Shown here: positions 7,516 to 16,108 of the stretch, piece by piece
Position numbering within the stretch: position 1 is the stretch's first letter
Layout of the letters: the number at the start of each line of letters is the position of its first letter
DNA from: a bacterium
GTDB taxonomy: Bacteria > Verrucomicrobiota > Verrucomicrobiia > Limisphaerales > UBA11358
Length of the DNA: 64,000 bases
Direction of reading: 5' to 3'
NCBI GenBank assembly: GCA_021817945.1
Contig: JAKAFL010000004.1
Coordinates: 79,108 to 143,107 of the forward strand
Made by a program: the position numbers and the translations under genes
Notes under the pieces: generated by a model
Seen by the model: the letters and a program-made list of their open reading frames with translations, nothing else
Told to the model about the DNA's origin: nothing
Databases searched by the model: none

Positions 7516-7866
7516 ATGCAAGAGGTAAAAGAGCTTTTGGACTGTTTGAATAATATCCGCGAGCAAAAAATGGAGCTTCAGAAGCAAATCGAGGCCCAAA
7601 AAGAACGCGAATCGCAAATGGGTAAGCCACTTTCCCTTAATAAAATCAATATGTCCAACGAACTCCTTGGCTGCCGGGATTATTTGGACCATTTGCAAAA
7701 AAAGCAGAACCTTTTAGCGGTCGAAAAAGCCAAAATCCTTGCTCAACTCAAAGGGCCCATACCGGATTTGGAGGAGGATTTGAAAGCGGAAATTGACGCA
7801 ATTTTCGATGCCATGCTGGGAAAGATTACGGTTTCGTTCCAGGAGATTTGCACTGTTAAACCATAA
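7516..7866 (+). CDS. Coiled-coil protein (member 2 of a tandem family)
   Basis: 116 residues. The ATG at 7516 has AAGGAAAAG as ribosome-binding site about 7 nt upstream, which decides the start over the TTG at 7501. Helical and charged throughout: MQEVKELLDCLNNIREQKME, then EAQKERESQMGKP, ECR-like NELLGCRDYLDHL and LAQLKGPIPDLEEDLKAEID. Member 3 aligns with it over nearly its full length, so the pair arose by tandem duplication. No known domain recognised. Confidence 0.65.
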   Translation: MQEVKELLDCLNNIREQKMELQKQIEAQKERESQMGKPLSLNKINMSNELLGCRDYLDHLQKKQNLLAVEKAKILAQLKGPIPDLEEDLKAEIDAIFDAMLGKITVSFQEICTVKP

Positions 7867-7888
7867 AATTAATCAAAATAAAATCGCC

Positions 7889-8482
7889 ATGAATAATAAG
7901 AAAACGCAAGAGGTAAAAGAGCTTTTGGACAGCTTGGATGCTGTCCGCGAGCAAAAAACAAAGGTTCAAAAATCAATCGAGGCCCAAAAAGAACGCGAAT
8001 CGAAACTGGTCGAGTCATTCTCCCCTGATGATTCCAAGATGTACCGCGATCTCATCGAATGCCGGGCTTTATTGGAACATTTTCCAAAAAAACTGGATTT
8101 TTTAGCCGGCGAAGAAGCCAAAATCATGGACCAACTCAAAGGACCCGTTGCGGCATTAGAAAACGATTTGAAAGACCAGATGGATGCGATATGGGCATCC
8201 CTGGAGGGGAAGATTGCCGAGAGGCTTGCTGGCCTCTTTATAAGCGAAGAGGAGTTTGGGAAGATTTCCAAGGGCGGACCACGCATTGTTTCTGAGAATA
8301 TTTTAGGGTTGATGACTTGCCAGGGAGCGGCCGAAAGCATTTCGGGGAGGTCATTAATTGGCAAAAAAATCGGCCCAATCAATTACAGAATCAGAACTAC
8401 ATCATGGCTGACATTTCCGCCTGAACGGAAAGGCCGGGAGCTTCTGGATTTTGCGAAGGATTTAGCCAAGGTTTCCGTTTAA
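7889..8482 (+). CDS. Coiled-coil protein (member 3, with extra C-terminal domain)
   Basis: 197 residues from the ATG at 7889. Residues 1-115 parallel member 2 (TQEVKELLDSLDAVREQKTK, IEAQKERESKLVES, LDFLAGEEAKIMDQLKGPVA). It then continues with about 80 residues absent from member 2 (FGKISKGGPRIVSENILGLM to LDFAKDLAKVSV), which look globular. The family therefore shows stepwise growth: 50, 116 and 197 residues. It ends 4 bp before the protease-like gene. Function unknown. Confidence 0.65.
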   Translation: MNNKKTQEVKELLDSLDAVREQKTKVQKSIEAQKERESKLVESFSPDDSKMYRDLIECRALLEHFPKKLDFLAGEEAKIMDQLKGPVAALENDLKDQMDAIWASLEGKIAERLAGLFISEEEFGKISKGGPRIVSENILGLMTCQGAAESISGRSLIGKKIGPINYRIRTTSWLTFPPERKGRELLDFAKDLAKVSV

Positions 8483-8486
8483 TTTT

Positions 8487-9554
8487 ATGACCTCGCCTTT
8501 TCAAATGCCAGCAGACGGATGGGTGATGATCGAACCCGCTGGCGAGCATCCCAACGGCGATATTGTTCAAGTCATTGACCAAAAAGCCATTAACGCCATT
8601 GTCAGCCGGTTTAATGATGACGCCAAAGCCGGAAAACTGAGCCATGGCGATTCTTTCCTGGTGGATCAGGAGCACTTTAAAAACGATCCAGACAAAGCAA
8701 CTACAGCGTTTGGCTGGTTGACCGGGCTTCAGGGCCGCAAGGATGGTATTTACGGCCAGATTCGGTGGACAGCCACAGGTCAAAAAGCCATTGACGGTGG
8801 TGATTATCGGTTTTTTTCAACTGAATACCTTCGGAAGGATATGGAGCCGCTGGGGGAAAACAGGGAAAGGCCATTGCGGTTGGACGGCGTGACATTAACC
8901 AACCAGCCGAATAATAAAGGCATGAAACCAATCACAAACCGCGCCGGGGTAAAAATCCCTGAAACGGAACCTGATCCAGCCAAGGTGATTGGGCCGGTAG
9001 TCCAATGGATGCAAAAGGTCTGCATCGTTAAAAACAGGATGATGCCTGCCAACCGCCCGGCTTCTCGTGGAAATACATCTTTTCAAGTGGTTTGGGATGC
9101 GGCCAAAAGATTTTTCCCTGAGGATTTCAACACAGCAAATGAGGCCATCAATCATGATGACGTCATGAATGGGGCTGCTTCTGCTCGCCTTCAGGTTCTA
9201 GAGTTGACCAATAGGCTTTGCCAAGCAGGATTGAGCCCTTTAGCGGCATATTTATTTGGGCAAAATCAATTTCCTGCCTTGTTCAACCGTTTGAACCCAA
9301 TGGCCCAATGCGTTTCAAACCCAAAAAAACTGGAAAACAGCCCACGAATTCTAAGGCAGGCTGCCGTAAAAATTATCAACCAGGCAATCCAGGCTGAAAT
9401 CAATGCGACGAAACATCCGCATAGCGTGGTTTTTGCGCGGGTGATGAACAGGGAGCCAATCGTGGGGAAATTTGCCTCATGCCAAATCACCCCCGCCGAG
9501 GTGATGGTGAACCATCCTGGGGTTTGGGAAAGACTTCAAATGGCCGCTGAATGA
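8487..9554 (+). CDS. Mu gpI-like phage protease/scaffold protein
   Basis: 355 residues. The N-terminal 155 residues follow the Mu-like prophage I protein pattern: LVDQEHFKNDPDKATTAFGW, then the hallmark DGIYGQIRWTATGQKAIDGG, YRFFSTEYL, and LDGVTLTNQPNNKGMKPI. In Mu this protein processes and scaffolds the prohead inside the cytoplasm. The C-terminal 200 residues (QVVWDAAKRFFPEDFN onward) do not resemble anything I recognise. No capsid, portal or decoration gene is present in the element, so its normal substrate is missing. It could be a leftover, or it may act on the capsid of a helper phage. Confidence 0.75.
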   Translation: MTSPFQMPADGWVMIEPAGEHPNGDIVQVIDQKAINAIVSRFNDDAKAGKLSHGDSFLVDQEHFKNDPDKATTAFGWLTGLQGRKDGIYGQIRWTATGQKAIDGGDYRFFSTEYLRKDMEPLGENRERPLRLDGVTLTNQPNNKGMKPITNRAGVKIPETEPDPAKVIGPVVQWMQKVCIVKNRMMPANRPASRGNTSFQVVWDAAKRFFPEDFNTANEAINHDDVMNGAASARLQVLELTNRLCQAGLSPLAAYLFGQNQFPALFNRLNPMAQCVSNPKKLENSPRILRQAAVKIINQAIQAEINATKHPHSVVFARVMNREPIVGKFASCQITPAEVMVNHPGVWERLQMAAE

Positions 9555-9721
9555 AGACACCCACCCCATTTTTGCGCGCCGGTTTTTCATCCCACCGATG
9601 TTTTGGACGGTGGTCCTTTCCCGAGCGCGCCCTTGGGGGATTGTCTTCCCCCAAGGAATTCCTTCAAGGAGTTGGAAGAACACCTTGGGCGTTTCATCAA
9701 GGGGATTTCTCGAATCATTAA
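9551..9721 (+). CDS. Possible 56-residue small protein
   Basis: An ATG inside the preceding stop (ATGA at 9551-9554) opens 56 codons (MKTPTPFLRAGFSSHRCFGR onward) ending 2 bp before the next start. The overlap and tight fit with both neighbours favour translation. The composition (Ser, Phe and Gly rich) is not distinctive and no family is recognised. It could equally be a spacer. Confidence 0.3.
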   Translation: MKTPTPFLRAGFSSHRCFGRWSFPERALGGLSSPKEFLQGVGRTPWAFHQGDFSNH

Positions 9722-9723
9722 CC

Positions 9724-10191
9724 ATGAAAATGCCCCTCTACTTTCGCGCCGCGCTCATCGGGCAAGCCGCCCAGGTCAATGGCCGCACAATCCGACGGCG
9801 CGCCCGCGCTGAAGGCTGGCCCCGCCGAAGGCATGGCAATGCCTTCGAATTCATCCCCCCGGCCCGGCTAAAGGCCAAAACCATGGCCGCCTGGCAGAAA
9901 GCCGCCGGTGGCAAGCTGGAATCATTTGAGATCGGGCCTGCGATAGTCGCGGAACAATTCCGCACCGAAATGAGATCAAAGTGCCTTTGCGCCCTCAGCG
10001 CGGCCATTCCGGTCTATGGCGTGGAAAAGGCCCTGGAGCGAATTGCCAGGGATTTCTCCTTTCGAGTCTCAAAAAGCAGCCTGCGCGCCTGGTGCAAACG
10101 ATTTGCCGAATCCGGGATTCGCGGATTGAAGGATAACCGGCGTGGTCACAGCGGCCGCAAACCTAAAAACAAGCCTTTGAACCCTCAATGA
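9724..10191 (+). CDS. Mu-type DNA-binding protein with two HTH motifs
   Basis: 155 residues from the ATG at 9724. The N-terminus resembles the Mu transposase/repressor winged HTH: FRAALIGQAAQVNGRTIRRR, then ARAEGWPRRRHGNAFEFIP. Near the C-terminus a second HTH reads FSFRVSKSSLRAWCKRFAES followed by GIRGLKDNRRGHSGRK. This resembles the DNA-binding modules at the N-terminus of MuA, here on a separate polypeptide just upstream of the transposase gene. It may help recognise element ends or an internal enhancer, which is inference. Its stop overlaps the next ATG. Confidence 0.65.
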   Translation: MKMPLYFRAALIGQAAQVNGRTIRRRARAEGWPRRRHGNAFEFIPPARLKAKTMAAWQKAAGGKLESFEIGPAIVAEQFRTEMRSKCLCALSAAIPVYGVEKALERIARDFSFRVSKSSLRAWCKRFAESGIRGLKDNRRGHSGRKPKNKPLNPQ

Positions 10192-10463
10192 GCCAAAAGG
10201 CCCTAAAATCGTTTTTAAGGCGTCGCATTTCCAGCCACCATCAAGGCAGGGGTGCCGGTTTTCAGTCATTGCAAGGGCTGTTGCATGCGTTGCAATGGCC
10301 AAAATTGACCTTGGGTCTGGTTTTTCTTCTTGGGAGGCTGGCTGCAAGCCTCCTTTTAACCACATTTTTGGTGGCCCGTCACGGGAATGCGGGGTTATTG
10401 AACCGAGTGGAATCGGGGAGATACCGTAACGGGCTGCCATTCCTATTTTTCAACCCCTGTTAA
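10188..10463 (+). CDS. Possible small single-span membrane protein
   Basis: 91 residues starting in an ATGA overlap with the preceding gene and ending 8 bp before the transposase start. It has a basic N-terminus (MSQKALKSFLRRRISSHHQG) and one hydrophobic stretch near residues 40-62 (LTLGLVFLLGRLAASLLLTT). A holin-like or membrane-anchoring role is conceivable, but codon pattern and composition are weak evidence and no homologue is recognised. Confidence 0.35.
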   Translation: MSQKALKSFLRRRISSHHQGRGAGFQSLQGLLHALQWPKLTLGLVFLLGRLAASLLLTTFLVARHGNAGLLNRVESGRYRNGLPFLFFNPC

Positions 10464-10471
10464 AAACCGCT

Positions 10472-12919
10472 TTGAACCCGCAACACCCTATTCCACCTCC
10501 TGCAAACTGCTACCGAGCAGCGCACATCGCTGCCGCCTTGGGTATTTCTAAGCGCAACGCCTTGAAACTTCTCGAAGATGTCACCCCTTGCGGCATGGCT
10601 ATGGTGAACGGAAACGAAACCCCGATCTGGGGTTTTGATGCCCTGCCAGGCGAAATTCAGCAGCGGATCGCCCAAGCCGCTGCCGACCGGCACCTGACAA
10701 TCGCGGATTACCTGGAGGCCACAAATAAACCTTGGGAGCCATCCGTCCCGCTGGCCGAAATCGCCGGACCTTGCCTGGAAAGCGCCCTGCTGTTGCGCCA
10801 ATCACTGGAACCGGCCCTTGCCCGGATGTCCTTGCCCTCTTTTTCGCCAGCAGAGCTGATTCGGATGGGCCTGGAGGCTTACCAGCGGACTTTTGGATAT
10901 TCAATCTCCGAACGCCATTGGCGTCGCTTGCTGGATCGCACCCTAAAGCGCGACGCCGGCGCGAATAAATTTGACCGGCTGGAAATATATCTGCCGGAAA
11001 ACCCGGTCCGCAAAACCCAAGCCACCCAGCCCGCGCCTGTATCCCAAAGTTTTGGCTTCATCGCTGATTTTATCGGTACCTTTGCCGATCCGTCTAATCC
11101 CAGCGAATCCGACATAGCCGCATTGTTCGCCACGATCTTTGACGCCACGGGCGCAAAAGAGGCCACCAAACGCGAATGGAAACGACTGCGCAAAGCCATT
11201 TCAAAGGAGTTGCAGCGCCTCTTGCCAGGCATTTCGGCCACTGAACGGGCGCTGCGCGTGAGTGTTGACCGCAAATATCGGAAATGGCTGGGCGCAGGCG
11301 AAAACTCCAGCGCCCTCCTGGATGGACGCCGCCAGAAACGAGGCGTGGCCGTGGGCAATGAATTTCCCCAGGAGGACGTAGATATTATCGTTGGGCACGC
11401 TGCGTTTCATTGCGAGGGACGCCTAGGGCAAGCCATTCGTGAACTGGCCCAAAAAGGTGAAAACTCTAAATTAACTCCAAAAACCCTGGAGTTAATCATG
11501 CGGCCCCATAAAAGCAAATCCTACGTCCCGGCCCGGCTTCGGGACCGTGTGGCTCATGAAATTGAAATGGTTCGCCCGCTGCTCCTTGGCAAACGCGCCC
11601 AGGACGACGCCAAAGCCCATTTGCAGCGTGACTACACCAAGCTGGCTTCAATGGAAGTAGTCAACGCGGACGATTTCACTTTCCCTGTTTATTTTTACGT
11701 GCCGGACGGTCAAGGCTGGTACACCCTCACGCGAGGCCAATGTCTGATCATGTTGGATGTTCGATCCTGGCGGATTATTGCCTGGTCGCTCCAACCGGAA
11801 CGCAATTACAATTCCCTGACGATCCGCACACTGATGAACCGGGTTTGCGCCGATCTCTGCATACCCGGCACCTGGTATTTTGAGCGTGGCATCTGGCAAC
11901 GCTCGCACCTGGTTAAAGGAACTGCACCAAAAGGCTGGAAAATGGCTGGATCATTGGGCGATCTTCAAACCGGCTGGGAAAACCTGGGCGTGAAGTTTAA
12001 ACATGCCATCCGCGCACGAACCAAACCTGTGGAGCGTGTAGGGGGTTTGCTGCAAGACCGGATGCAAGGTCTGCGCGGGTATTGCGGCCGCGATGAACGC
12101 CGCGACTGTCCCGAACATACTTCCCGAGCCATGGCTGACGTGAAGTTTAAGCGCGTAAACCACCCGGGCGAATTGTTTTTCTCATTTGAAGAATGGCACC
12201 AAAAGCTTGGGGAGATCATTAAAGATTACAACGCCAGCAGCCAGGAGGGCCAGGTTTTGCAGGGCTTAAGCCCGGATGAAGCATTTGAAAAATTCATGCC
12301 GCATGACAACCCGCCCGTAAAATTGGATGCCAATAGCTGGCACTTGGTTGCGCATTACATGCGCCAGGTAACTGTCACCACCAACGGGATCAGCTTTCGG
12401 ATCGGATCAAAGAACTATATCTACCGGAACGCCCGCACCGGGCAGGATCGAGGCAAAACGGTCCTCGCTTGGTTTGATCCGGAAAGCCCGGACAATATCC
12501 TGGTCACAGATCAGGACCGGAAACATCCATATCTAGTTGAAAGGTCTTATCCGGTTGATTTTCTGGCAACCTCCAATGATCCGGCTTTTCAGGCTGAAAT
12601 CGCCAAGGCCGCAGCGCATAGCAGTTTCCCGAAAGCCCGGTTCAACACCCTGAAAAGCAAGGTTGGGCTGCCCGCCCGCCGCAATTTGCTGGACATCGAA
12701 ACCGCTGAAACCGCGCAGGAAATGACCCGGCAAAGGGAGCAATTCGAGGCCACGCAAAAACAGGCCGCCATTGAAACCCTACAGGCCCGGAATAATTACG
12801 GCCGGTTGGGTATGGCCCAGCCGAAACGATTACGGCCCGGCCAACTTGAGAGCGCCAAAAAATTGGCCCAAATCCTGGGCGACGAAGATGGCGAAACAGA
12901 TAACCGAACTGAAATTTAA
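10472..12919 (+). CDS. MuA-like DDE transposase
   Basis: 815 residues from a TTG start (10472); the first in-frame ATG would remove an HTH. Domains: an N-terminal HTH (about 13-37, YRAAHIAAALGISKRNALKL), a second Mu-type HTH (about 145-170, FGYSISERHWRRLLDRTL), an RNase-H-like integrase core (about 390-560), a Mu C-terminal beta-barrel (about 620-690) and a charged C-terminal tail as in MuA domain III. Catalytic candidates are D400 (VVNADDF), E471 (WYFERGIW) and E521 (TKPVERVGG). Spacing fits MuA D269-D336-E392, but the middle Asp appears replaced by Glu. It should cut and join the element ends, helped by the downstream ATPase. Confidence 0.9.
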   Translation: MNPQHPIPPPANCYRAAHIAAALGISKRNALKLLEDVTPCGMAMVNGNETPIWGFDALPGEIQQRIAQAAADRHLTIADYLEATNKPWEPSVPLAEIAGPCLESALLLRQSLEPALARMSLPSFSPAELIRMGLEAYQRTFGYSISERHWRRLLDRTLKRDAGANKFDRLEIYLPENPVRKTQATQPAPVSQSFGFIADFIGTFADPSNPSESDIAALFATIFDATGAKEATKREWKRLRKAISKELQRLLPGISATERALRVSVDRKYRKWLGAGENSSALLDGRRQKRGVAVGNEFPQEDVDIIVGHAAFHCEGRLGQAIRELAQKGENSKLTPKTLELIMRPHKSKSYVPARLRDRVAHEIEMVRPLLLGKRAQDDAKAHLQRDYTKLASMEVVNADDFTFPVYFYVPDGQGWYTLTRGQCLIMLDVRSWRIIAWSLQPERNYNSLTIRTLMNRVCADLCIPGTWYFERGIWQRSHLVKGTAPKGWKMAGSLGDLQTGWENLGVKFKHAIRARTKPVERVGGLLQDRMQGLRGYCGRDERRDCPEHTSRAMADVKFKRVNHPGELFFSFEEWHQKLGEIIKDYNASSQEGQVLQGLSPDEAFEKFMPHDNPPVKLDANSWHLVAHYMRQVTVTTNGISFRIGSKNYIYRNARTGQDRGKTVLAWFDPESPDNILVTDQDRKHPYLVERSYPVDFLATSNDPAFQAEIAKAAAHSSFPKARFNTLKSKVGLPARRNLLDIETAETAQEMTRQREQFEATQKQAAIETLQARNNYGRLGMAQPKRLRPGQLESAKKLAQILGDEDGETDNRTEI

Positions 12920-12934
12920 CCCATATCAACATTT

Positions 12935-14422
12935 ATGGACGCTGATAAAACTCTAAAAATCCTCATTGAGATGGGGTTCATTGGAAAAGATCAAGCCGAG
13001 GAGGCCAAGGCCAAGCTTGAAGCTCTGGGCCAAACAACGACGCACCTCAATGATGCAACCTTGGAACATTCCAAAGTAACGGAAGAGGCAACGGAAAAAA
13101 CCGAGTCATTCACCCATAAAAAGCGGGAACTGCGCGAGGCTACAGAAAGCCTGACCCGGTCTTATCCGGCTTTAGGAGACGCCATCAGTGCTGTTTTCAA
13201 CCCGGCAGCGCTGGCGATTTTTGGGATTGTATCTGCAACTGAAATCTGGAAATCACGGGTCGAAACCCTGGCCCGAGCCTTGGGCGGCATTGAATTACCG
13301 CCCCTTGGAGATCATATAAAAGAAGCTCAAGACCTTTCGGTGGCCTATGATGGCATGGCCAAGGCTGTTGCCGGGGCAAATAGGGAATTTAACAGTTCAT
13401 CGGAGGTTTTTGAGCGTCAAGACAAGGCAATTCGATCAGAACTTTCCGCCACCAAACAATTGATTGAAGCCCAAAAGGAAAAGGCTATTGCCGATCTTGA
13501 TGTGAGCCGGGCTGGAGGCCAGATTGGGGCTGCTGAATATGAGGCCAAAAAGGCCATAATCGAACAGGGGGCGAATGATAAAACGGTCCAGGCCGAGATA
13601 AATGCCCGGAACCAAGACTTGATCGCGAAGAAAAACGAGGCTAATCAAGCCACAAGGGATGCAAAATCCCTATCCAACAAAGCCGAGGCGATCAAACTGC
13701 CTGAAAATGATGCCGTGGCCGAGGCGCAAGCCAAGGAATACGATGATATTGCCGATGCACAAAGGAAGGCGGCCAAGGATGCCCGTGCTTTAGCCGAAAG
13801 AGTGCGGAAGGTTCAGAACACCCTGGACACTGGATCAGTACAGGAGATTGCAGCCAACATTCCAGAACATTTCAAGGTGGAATCCCAGGTGGGAGCTTTC
13901 TCCACGGATGCACAGGCAAATGAGGCGGCAAACATCCAAGACACTGCCGCAAGGAACGCTGAAAGTGAGGCTGAAAGAGCGGAGAGGCAGGCGGCGGCCA
14001 TCCGAAAAAAGGTTGAAGAAAGAAAAAATCTTCGGAAACAGGCTGAGGATGCGGCCGCGAAAGCAACCACGCTTAATAGGGGCATCGAGGGGGAGGATGA
14101 TCCGAACAATGTGGGGTCGGTAGCCTGGCAAAACATCCAGGATGCTGCTTCTCTGCGATCTCGGGACCAGTCTTCTGGGGAGATTCGATTTGCCGGGGAC
14201 ATCACCGGCATTCAGTCGGATTTGAAAGCGCATGTCGGGAGCCAGCAAGAAGCCTTAAGAATCCAAAACGATATTGTCCAGGCTCTTCGCGATGCAACAT
14301 CCATAATCAAAGAGATGGGGAAAAGTGGAAATGAAGTGGGCCAAATGCGCCAGGAATTAGCTCAATTAAAATCCGATCTTTTTAGCCGGATCAACAATTT
14401 TGATGCCTTGTCCGGGGTTTGA
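12935..14422 (+). CDS. Coiled-coil, tape-measure-like protein
   Basis: 495 residues. A short N-terminal region (MDADKTLKILIEMGFIGKDQ) precedes long Ala/Glu/Lys-rich helices and one hydrophobic patch near residues 75-105 (AVFNPAALAIFGIVSATEIW). The bulk, roughly 140-380, is continuous coiled coil (AERVRKVQNTLD, ESEAERAERQAAAIRKKVEE). The layout resembles short phage tail tape-measure proteins, but there are no tail genes around it and it sits between the A-like and B-like transposition genes. A role in transposition complex assembly or target handling is an alternative. No specific family is recognised. Confidence 0.5.
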   Translation: MDADKTLKILIEMGFIGKDQAEEAKAKLEALGQTTTHLNDATLEHSKVTEEATEKTESFTHKKRELREATESLTRSYPALGDAISAVFNPAALAIFGIVSATEIWKSRVETLARALGGIELPPLGDHIKEAQDLSVAYDGMAKAVAGANREFNSSSEVFERQDKAIRSELSATKQLIEAQKEKAIADLDVSRAGGQIGAAEYEAKKAIIEQGANDKTVQAEINARNQDLIAKKNEANQATRDAKSLSNKAEAIKLPENDAVAEAQAKEYDDIADAQRKAAKDARALAERVRKVQNTLDTGSVQEIAANIPEHFKVESQVGAFSTDAQANEAANIQDTAARNAESEAERAERQAAAIRKKVEERKNLRKQAEDAAAKATTLNRGIEGEDDPNNVGSVAWQNIQDAASLRSRDQSSGEIRFAGDITGIQSDLKAHVGSQQEALRIQNDIVQALRDATSIIKEMGKSGNEVGQMRQELAQLKSDLFSRINNFDALSGV

Positions 14423-14426
14423 ATTT

Positions 14427-15995
14427 ATGAGTTCTACGCGCACCCAAAAAGAGCCTGGCAAATTCCGGCAGGAAAAGTTTGCCAGCAGTGTTGAATTTGA
14501 ACGTGGGGCCATGGCCAATCTCGTGGCTAAGCGCACAAGTTTACTGAATGCTGCTCCAGATTGTGAATTGATCTGGTACCTGCAACGCCGGTCACATGAA
14601 TGCGGCATGAAACAGATCGCGGCTGATTTGATCGCCAAATATTCGCAGCGGTTGGCCACGCCCACTATGCAAAAAATCGGCATGCGGCCGGACCAGATTT
14701 ATTCGGCACCCGAGGTTAAAAAGGTTCGGACTGAGGTCGGATCAGGGCTTTTTCCGCTTTTCGGCGAAAATGACGAAATGAGTGATTTCGGCCCCCTTGA
14801 ACTATTGGTCAAGACTCCGGAGCAGGAAGCCGAGGCCCGAGCTGCGGCCACGCTGCATCCCTCAAAATATCCGGCCGCCGCATTTATTGGCCATTGTCAC
14901 GCGGAAGCCAATGCCAAGTTGGCCCAGCACCTTTTTTCCCTTTGCCTTGATCCAGAATTGCCCGTGGCTGATGGCAAACCCTGGTATTTTCCAACGCTCG
15001 TTTCAACGCTGCGGGAAGAGATGGAACAGGATATTAGCAACCATTGCCAAAAAACCGTAGTTACCAGCCTAGGGAGCCGCGTTCATGAGGCGCTGGATTA
15101 CACGGCTGAAACTGGCAGCCTGACTTTGATTGAAGGAAGCGCAAGGTTTGGCAAGACCTTTGCGGTTACGGACTGGTGTTTAAGGCATCCAGGCCGCGCC
15201 CGTTACGTTCAATTGGAATCCTCGCCGGATGAAATGTCATTTTATCGGGCAATCGCAAAAGCGCTCGGGGTTAGTGTCTGCCTTCAGGCGAAAGGTCAAG
15301 AATTACGCATGCGGATAGAGGAAACACTGCAATCCGGCCAATTGGTCCTTGTGCTTGACGAGGCTCATTATCTTTGGCCAAACATAATTGATTCGCGCTC
15401 TTTGCCATCGCGCATCAATTGGATTTTAACGGCGCTGGTGAATCGCGGTGTTCCGGTTGCTTTGGTGACCACACCCCAATTTTTTAGCAATCAACGCGCA
15501 ATCGAGCAAAAAACGCGCTGGACGAGCGAACAGTTTACCGGGCGGATTGGGCATTATGAAAAGCTGCCCGACGTGCTGCCTAAAGATGACCTTCAAAAGA
15601 TCGCCAAAGCCTTGGCTGGCGGCGTGGAAGCGCGAATCATTGATGCCCTGGTAGAATATGCCAATGGCTCTGTGCGATATATCGCGTCCATAGGCCCACT
15701 GGTGACACGCGCTAGATATTTTGCCCGCAAAGACAACCGGGAAAAATTTCAATTCGCTGATCTGCGCAGAGCATTGAGCGAAGTCATTCCATCCGATAAT
15801 GCCATTGCTGCTGCCATTGAGCCAGCGCCACGTCCTCTGCGACGCGGATTTGCCGCAACTAAAGCAACTGTTTCCCGCGTTGAGGAATCCCGGTTGCAAC
15901 CGAATTTCAACCGCGCTGAAAGCGTGGTTTCTAGTCCAGATTTGCTGCCCGAACGCGCCCCAGATCGGCGCGCCGCCGCAGATTTAGTTCATTGA
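14427..15995 (+). CDS. MuB-like AAA+ ATPase, transposition target selector
   Basis: 522 residues from the ATG at 14427, 4 nt after the previous stop. The N-terminal 190 residues are specific to this protein. The AAA+ domain follows: Walker A GSARFGKT (near residue 240), Walker B LVLVLDEAHYLW (near 310), a sensor-1-like VALVTTPQFF and a helical lid with SVRYIASIGPL. This is the MuB/TnsC-type ATPase that binds target DNA and activates the transposase. Compared with MuB (312 residues) it has a large extra N-terminal domain and an unstructured C-terminus, closer in layout to TnsC. It is the last gene before the right end. Confidence 0.85.
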   Translation: MSSTRTQKEPGKFRQEKFASSVEFERGAMANLVAKRTSLLNAAPDCELIWYLQRRSHECGMKQIAADLIAKYSQRLATPTMQKIGMRPDQIYSAPEVKKVRTEVGSGLFPLFGENDEMSDFGPLELLVKTPEQEAEARAAATLHPSKYPAAAFIGHCHAEANAKLAQHLFSLCLDPELPVADGKPWYFPTLVSTLREEMEQDISNHCQKTVVTSLGSRVHEALDYTAETGSLTLIEGSARFGKTFAVTDWCLRHPGRARYVQLESSPDEMSFYRAIAKALGVSVCLQAKGQELRMRIEETLQSGQLVLVLDEAHYLWPNIIDSRSLPSRINWILTALVNRGVPVALVTTPQFFSNQRAIEQKTRWTSEQFTGRIGHYEKLPDVLPKDDLQKIAKALAGGVEARIIDALVEYANGSVRYIASIGPLVTRARYFARKDNREKFQFADLRRALSEVIPSDNAIAAAIEPAPRPLRRGFAATKATVSRVEESRLQPNFNRAESVVSSPDLLPERAPDRRAAADLVH

Positions 15996-16024
15996 AACAT
16001 TGACGGTTGGCAGGATTAACGCCC

Positions 16025-16108
16025 CTTGCGTGAAAAAGCGCAAGATTGGGCGCATTACCATTTATACCACCCTTTCGGACAAGCTTTTGCCCGTTTTGCA
16101 CAAATGCA
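16025..16108. promoter_or_regulatory. Right-end transposase site and hairpin
   Basis: TGCACAAATGCA at 16097-16108 is identical to left-end sites L2 and L4. It is preceded at the L4 spacing by CGGACA (16075-16080). An inverted repeat CTTGCG-N8-CGCAAG (16025-16044) may end transcription of the ATPase gene. Only one full site is seen here against four on the left. Confidence 0.6.
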
